Assembly: GCA_002293045.1 (NCBI GenBank)
Contig: DBCM01000060.1
Coordinates: forward strand, 1-29,336
DNA: 29,336 bases
Direction of reading: 5' to 3'
Source: Flavobacteriales bacterium UBA958
GTDB taxonomy: Bacteria; Bacteroidota; Bacteroidia; Flavobacteriales_D; Crocinitomicaceae
Shown here: one piece after another, positions 26,312 to 29,336 of the stretch
How positions within the stretch are numbered: the stretch's first letter is position 1
How the letters are laid out: every line of letters starts with the position of its first letter
Made by a program: the position numbers and the translations under genes
Notes under the pieces: generated by a model
The model's database searches: none
Seen by the model: only the letters and a program-made list of their open reading frames with translations
Told to the model about the DNA's origin: nothing

Positions 26312-28210
26312 TTACATGCGCTCTGGCGCATTTATCCCCAAAATGGTTAACCCAGTTTTTAACACCTTAGCAACATTCATGGAAATCAAGATCCGTGCGG
26401 CGCGCAACCCTACGTTAGATTCATTTAAAATCGGACTTTGCTGATAGAAGGAATTATATGCTTTAGTGACTTCATACAGATAATTTGCCAACACGGCTGG
26501 AGAATAATTGTCTGCCGCTTCAGCAATCGTTTGAGGAAAGGTAGCGAGTAATTTGATGAGCTCAATTTCTCCGGATTCAATCACCAGCGTGGACTCATCG
26601 AATTGGGTTAATCCTGCTTTTCGCAATAAGGAATTAATTCGGGCGTGGGTATATTGAATAAAGGGACCCGTATTTCCAGTTAAATCGATCGATTCCTCCG
26701 GATTGAATAACATTCGTTTTTTCGGGTCAACTTTCAATAAATAATATTTCAAGCCTCCCATTCCAATCGATTCGAAAAGTACGCTGCGTTCCTTTTCTGA
26801 TAACTCAGCAATCTGACCGCGTTCTTGTGTCATTACTGTTGCTGCATTTACCACCTCTTCCATGAGGTCATCCGCATCGACCACGGTACCTTCCCTAGAT
26901 TTCATTTTCCCAGAAGGTAAATCTACCATGCCATAAGACAAATGGAAACAATCGGCTGCCCAAGCATACCCTAACTTTTGTAGGATTAAAAACAACACCT
27001 TGAAGTGATAATCTTGTTCATTCCCCACCGTATAAACGATTCCAGATAAGGCTGGATAATCATGAAAACGTTCAATGGCCGTTCCTATGTCTTGTGTTAT
27101 GTATACGGCTGTACCATCGGCGCGAAGCACCAATTTTTCATCTAAGCCATCGGGTGTTAAATCAATCCAAATACTGCCATCGGGTTTTTGATAAAACACA
27201 CCGCGTGCTAAGCCGTCCATCACCTGGTCCTTACCCAGTAAAAACGTATCACTTTCGTAATACAATTTATCAAAATCTACCCCCATGCGTTGATAGGTCA
27301 CGTCAAACCCTTCGTAAACCCAACCGTTCATGGTAGACCACAATAAATAAGTTTCTGGATCCCTTCCCTCCCATCGCACCAGCATGTCTTGGGCTGCTCT
27401 TAGAATTTCGGTTTCATTCTTGGCGAGCTCCTTGATTTTATCGGAAATGGCCGCTTGTGCCTTTTCATCTTTTCCAACGAGCGCATGAACTAATTCTTGA
27501 TATTTTTCGGGCACTGCCGCAGACGTGTTGGAGAAATCTCCGGCATTCCAACGGGCCAGGATCTCTTTAACTTCAAGCTGCAAATGCTTTTCAAACTCCA
27601 CATAATACTTACCAACTAACTTATCCCCTTTGAGCCCAGAATTAGCGGGAGTTTCGCGTTCGCCATTGGATTGGATTGGAGCAAAGCGATGCCAAGCCAG
27701 CATGCTTTTACAAATATGAATTCCGCGATCGTTAATTACTTGGGTTTTGATGACTTGATGTCCGTGTGCTTTTTTTAATCGCGCCACTGCATAGCCAAGG
27801 AAAATATTTCTAAGGTGACCTAAATGCAGCGGTTTATTGGTGTTGGGCGAAGCATATTCTACCATCACCATAGGCTTAGAATCAGGTGCAGCAATCCCAA
27901 ACGAATCGTTGTGATGGATGGCAACGAGTTGATCCGTCCATAGCGTCTCGGAAAAAACAAAATTTAAGAATCCTTGAATCACCTCGTAATCCGCAACAAA
28001 GGAAACCTCCGATTTCACATGCTTACCAATACGTTCTGCAACCTCTGCAGGTGGCAATTGAAGCGCTTTAGCAAAGGGAAAAACCATTAAGGTTACGTCA
28101 CCACGAACGCCTTTGCGGGTCGGTTGAAACTGAATCCACGATGGATTAATATCGATTCCTAACCATTCCTTTCCTTTAGTTAAAAGGATATCCTTCAACG
28201 CTACTTCCAT
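26312..28210 (-). CDS. argS: Arginyl-tRNA synthetase
   Basis: This class I synthetase charges tRNA-Arg with arginine in the cytoplasm. The 632-residue product has the N-terminal Add-1 domain (RGDVTLMVFPFAK, 36-48). The catalytic core begins EYASPNTNKPLHLGHLRN, with the HIGH-type motif H129-L-G-H132. YITQDIGTAIERF (370-382) and VGNEQDYHFK (395-404) are typical ArgRS segments. The KMSKS loop is replaced by K435-M-K-S-R-E-G, as in many ArgRS proteins. The C-terminal helical domain has the anticodon-binding context FIQYTHARI and ends in NAPERM. Length is somewhat above the E. coli enzyme (577), mainly through an insertion around 176-275. The ATG (28210) lies inside the end of the arginase gene (10-bp overlap), so expression of the two is coupled. 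Confidence 0.96.
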   Translation of the reverse strand: MEVALKDILLTKGKEWLGIDINPSWIQFQPTRKGVRGDVTLMVFPFAKALQLPPAEVAERIGKHVKSEVSFVADYEVIQGFLNFVFSETLWTDQLVAIHHNDSFGIAAPDSKPMVMVEYASPNTNKPLHLGHLRNIFLGYAVARLKKAHGHQVIKTQVINDRGIHICKSMLAWHRFAPIQSNGERETPANSGLKGDKLVGKYYVEFEKHLQLEVKEILARWNAGDFSNTSAAVPEKYQELVHALVGKDEKAQAAISDKIKELAKNETEILRAAQDMLVRWEGRDPETYLLWSTMNGWVYEGFDVTYQRMGVDFDKLYYESDTFLLGKDQVMDGLARGVFYQKPDGSIWIDLTPDGLDEKLVLRADGTAVYITQDIGTAIERFHDYPALSGIVYTVGNEQDYHFKVLFLILQKLGYAWAADCFHLSYGMVDLPSGKMKSREGTVVDADDLMEEVVNAATVMTQERGQIAELSEKERSVLFESIGMGGLKYYLLKVDPKKRMLFNPEESIDLTGNTGPFIQYTHARINSLLRKAGLTQFDESTLVIESGEIELIKLLATFPQTIAEAADNYSPAVLANYLYEVTKAYNSFYQQSPILNESNVGLRAARILISMNVAKVLKTGLTILGINAPERM

Positions 28211-29148
28211 GATTCAATTAAGGTACGTGTACAATGGGTGATTAACTCGAGGGCTACCTCGGCCATTCTATTTTTTTTCTCGTCGAGAGTTGGATTCACT
28301 TCCACGAATTCCAAGGCAACTAACTTGGGCGAGCGACACAATCCTTCGAGGAGTGATTTTGCTTCTTGAACCGTTAAGCCATTGGCAACCGGAGTACCTG
28401 TGCCAAAGGACGTTTCAACGGGATCCATCGAATCTACATCAAAAGAAACATACATTATATCACAGGCATCCAATTGATGGGTGATTTGTTCCAAGGCTTT
28501 TTGAACACCAAAGGACCGAACCTTCTCTACCGTGATGTTGGTAATGTGTTCTGCATTAATTACGGCCTCTTCTTCCGCTTCCGAACTGCGTACGCCAACA
28601 TAGATTAAATCGGAGAACTTAACAGAATTACTTTTTAATTGGGTCCATTGAAGGGATGTTTCGATGTCTACGTGATTGCGTTGGCATTGCAGGTTATCGA
28701 CACCCAAGGCAGTTGCAAGGGGCATGCCGTGCAAGTTACCCGACGGCGTAGTGTAAGGCGAGTGTAAATCCGCATGGGCATCTATCCAAACCACGCCGAT
28801 GCGTTTATCAGGGAAAGCGGCTTTCAACCCATGTAAGGTACCCCCTGCGGAAGCGTGGTCACCTGCTAAGATAAACGGAAACCGATTGGCTTGAATATGC
28901 GAAACCAAGGCGGAAGAAACCGTTTGATATACGCGTTGCATCCCGTCAATGCGCTTCGCTAAGGGATAAATAATCGGTCGATCAAGAAGGTGATTAACGT
29001 CTGGAAGTGTTTCGCAGGAAAACTCGGTAAACAATGAATTTCCTTGCATTCTAGAAGCGGCTTGAATCGCATATGGACCTAAGGATGCACCCCGAGTTCC
29101 TGCCCCTAATTCCGAGGGGTTTATAATAAGTTGGATCGTTTTGCTCAT
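28201..29148 (-). CDS. Arginase (ureohydrolase family)
   Basis: The enzyme hydrolyses L-arginine to ornithine and urea using two Mn ions. The 315-residue product has ligand-bearing motifs in order: AGDHASAGGT with His98, WIDAHADLHSPYTTPSGN with Asp123, His125 and Asp127, then HGMP (140-143). SFDVDSMDP with Asp237 and Asp239, GTGTP (249-253) and EVNP (283-286) complete the set. The TTPSGNLHGMP segment favours true arginase over agmatinase or formimidoylglutamase. The frame stays open upstream to an ATG at 29247, but that stretch contains the promoter box (29176-29183) and reads as a non-conserved leader; MSKTIQLIINPSELGAGTRG at 29148 fits the family start. It is the first gene of an arginase-argS unit, joining arginine breakdown to arginine charging. 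Confidence 0.92.
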   Translation of the reverse strand: MSKTIQLIINPSELGAGTRGASLGPYAIQAASRMQGNSLFTEFSCETLPDVNHLLDRPIIYPLAKRIDGMQRVYQTVSSALVSHIQANRFPFILAGDHASAGGTLHGLKAAFPDKRIGVVWIDAHADLHSPYTTPSGNLHGMPLATALGVDNLQCQRNHVDIETSLQWTQLKSNSVKFSDLIYVGVRSSEAEEEAVINAEHITNITVEKVRSFGVQKALEQITHQLDACDIMYVSFDVDSMDPVETSFGTGTPVANGLTVQEAKSLLEGLCRSPKLVALEFVEVNPTLDEKKNRMAEVALELITHCTRTLIESWK

Positions 29149-29158
29149 GGCGGGTTCC

Positions 29159-29197
29159 GTTGAACAGGAACTATACAAAGATACAAAAGTTGAACAG
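29159..29197. promoter_or_regulatory. Pair of 9-bp direct repeats bracketing the arginase -7 box
   Basis: GTTGAACAG occurs at 29159-29167 and again at 29189-29197, 30 bp apart or about three helical turns, with the TATCTTTG box between them. The first copy also sits inside an inverted repeat, GTTCC (29154-29158) and GGAAC (29167-29171), in the arginase leader. This could be an operator or leader hairpin, but no regulator is identifiable. Confidence 0.4.
29176..29183 (-). promoter_or_regulatory. Promoter -7 box (TATCTTTG) of the arginase-argS unit
   Basis: On the minus strand TATCTTTG matches TAnnTTTG exactly. TTTC lies 19 bp upstream (29203-29206), close to the -33 TTTG. The box ends 27 bp before ATG 29148. 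This box is the main argument for the short arginase start. Confidence 0.65.
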
Positions 29198-29236
29198 CTA
29201 ACGAAAAGAAAACTTTCAAGATTAGCTGAAAGGCTG

Positions 29237-29244
29237 TATATTCG
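29237..29244 (+). promoter_or_regulatory. Promoter -7 box (TATATTCG) of the tRNA-Ala gene
   Basis: TATATTCG fits TAnnTTyG. TTTC at 29214-29217 stands 19 bp upstream, as in the divergent arginase promoter. The tRNA 5' end follows 10 bp later, a normal distance for transcription of a short 5' leader. Confidence 0.5.
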
Positions 29245-29254
29245 CACTCATCTC

Positions 29255-29328
29255 GGGGATGTAGCTCAGTTGGCTAGAGCGCTTGACTGGCAGTCAAGAG
29301 GTCGTCGGTTCGAGCCCGATCTTCTCCA
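29255..29328 (+). tRNA. tRNA-Ala (anticodon GGC)
   Basis: The 74-nt cloverleaf has acceptor GGGGATG pairing with CTTCTCC (one T-T mismatch at 6-67). The D-stem is GCTC/GAGC, the anticodon stem CTTGA/TCAAG with loop CTGGCAG, and the T-arm GTCGG-TTCGAGC-CCGAT. The anticodon GGC (29289-29291) reads GCC. The acceptor carries the G3-U70 wobble pair that marks alanine tRNAs, and the discriminator is A. CCA is not encoded (CGTAG follows), so it must be added by nucleotidyltransferase. Confidence 0.93.
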
Positions 29329-29336
29329 CGTAGAAA

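Noticed and set aside
29149..29247. Longer arginase form starting at 29247
   Set aside because: The extra 33 residues cover a perfect TATCTTTG box with a near -33 element and do not resemble the family N-terminus.
29255..29328. tRNA-Gly (anticodon GCC)
   Set aside because: The seven-base loop is CTGGCAG, which sets the anticodon at GGC, and the acceptor has the alanine G3-U70 pair.

Overview
The window looks like chromosome from a member of the Bacteroidota, most likely a Flavobacteriales/Crocinitomicaceae-type bacterium. Evidence: a secreted M4 peptidase with PKD, CUB and a C-terminal type IX secretion (T9SS) sorting domain; a giant PKD-like repeat protein of the kind common in gliding or surface-adhesive Bacteroidota; several start-proximal TAnnTTTG-type -7 boxes; almost no Shine-Dalgarno sequences; and a tRNA gene without an encoded CCA. 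Genus-level placement is inference only.

Left part, minus strand. Bases 1-8951 are one uninterrupted reading frame of at least 2983 codons. It has a signal peptide at 8951 and runs off the left edge, so its C-terminus is not visible. Its N-terminal ~860 residues are a mixed head with a canonical PKD domain. The remaining ~2130 residues are about 23 PKD-like units of ~94 residues, with almost no charged amino acids by my reading. A 1434-bp higher-order duplication lies inside the array. Upstream are a terminator-like hairpin and a small DUF1569 gene bracketed by two inverted REP-like hairpin elements. Then come sucC (succinyl-CoA synthetase beta), accC (biotin carboxylase) and a 1514-residue tamB; tamB and accC overlap by 8 bp.

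Middle, plus strand. tsaD starts with TTG only 24 bp from the divergent tamB start, and the -7 boxes of the two genes cross each other. It is followed by a 91-residue conserved-looking small protein. Next is a compact set: a free-standing DsbD alpha-domain protein, full-length DsbD (2 bp gap) and topoisomerase III (0 bp gap).

Right part, minus strand. The M4 metallopeptidase shares a TTAA with topB, so the two stop codons overlap. Upstream of it are argS and an arginase gene that overlap by 10 bp. The arginase start is 29148, behind a clear TATCTTTG box. A tRNA-Ala(GGC) gene on the plus strand closes the window, and its promoter diverges from that of arginase.

Most genes are housekeeping (tRNA modification and charging, TCA cycle, fatty-acid precursor, DNA topology). 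The accessory or unusual content is the giant surface repeat protein and the secreted peptidase, both exported envelope products. The periplasmic thiol system (two DsbD alpha domains plus the electron transporter) could serve the Cys pairs of such exported proteins, but that link is inference.
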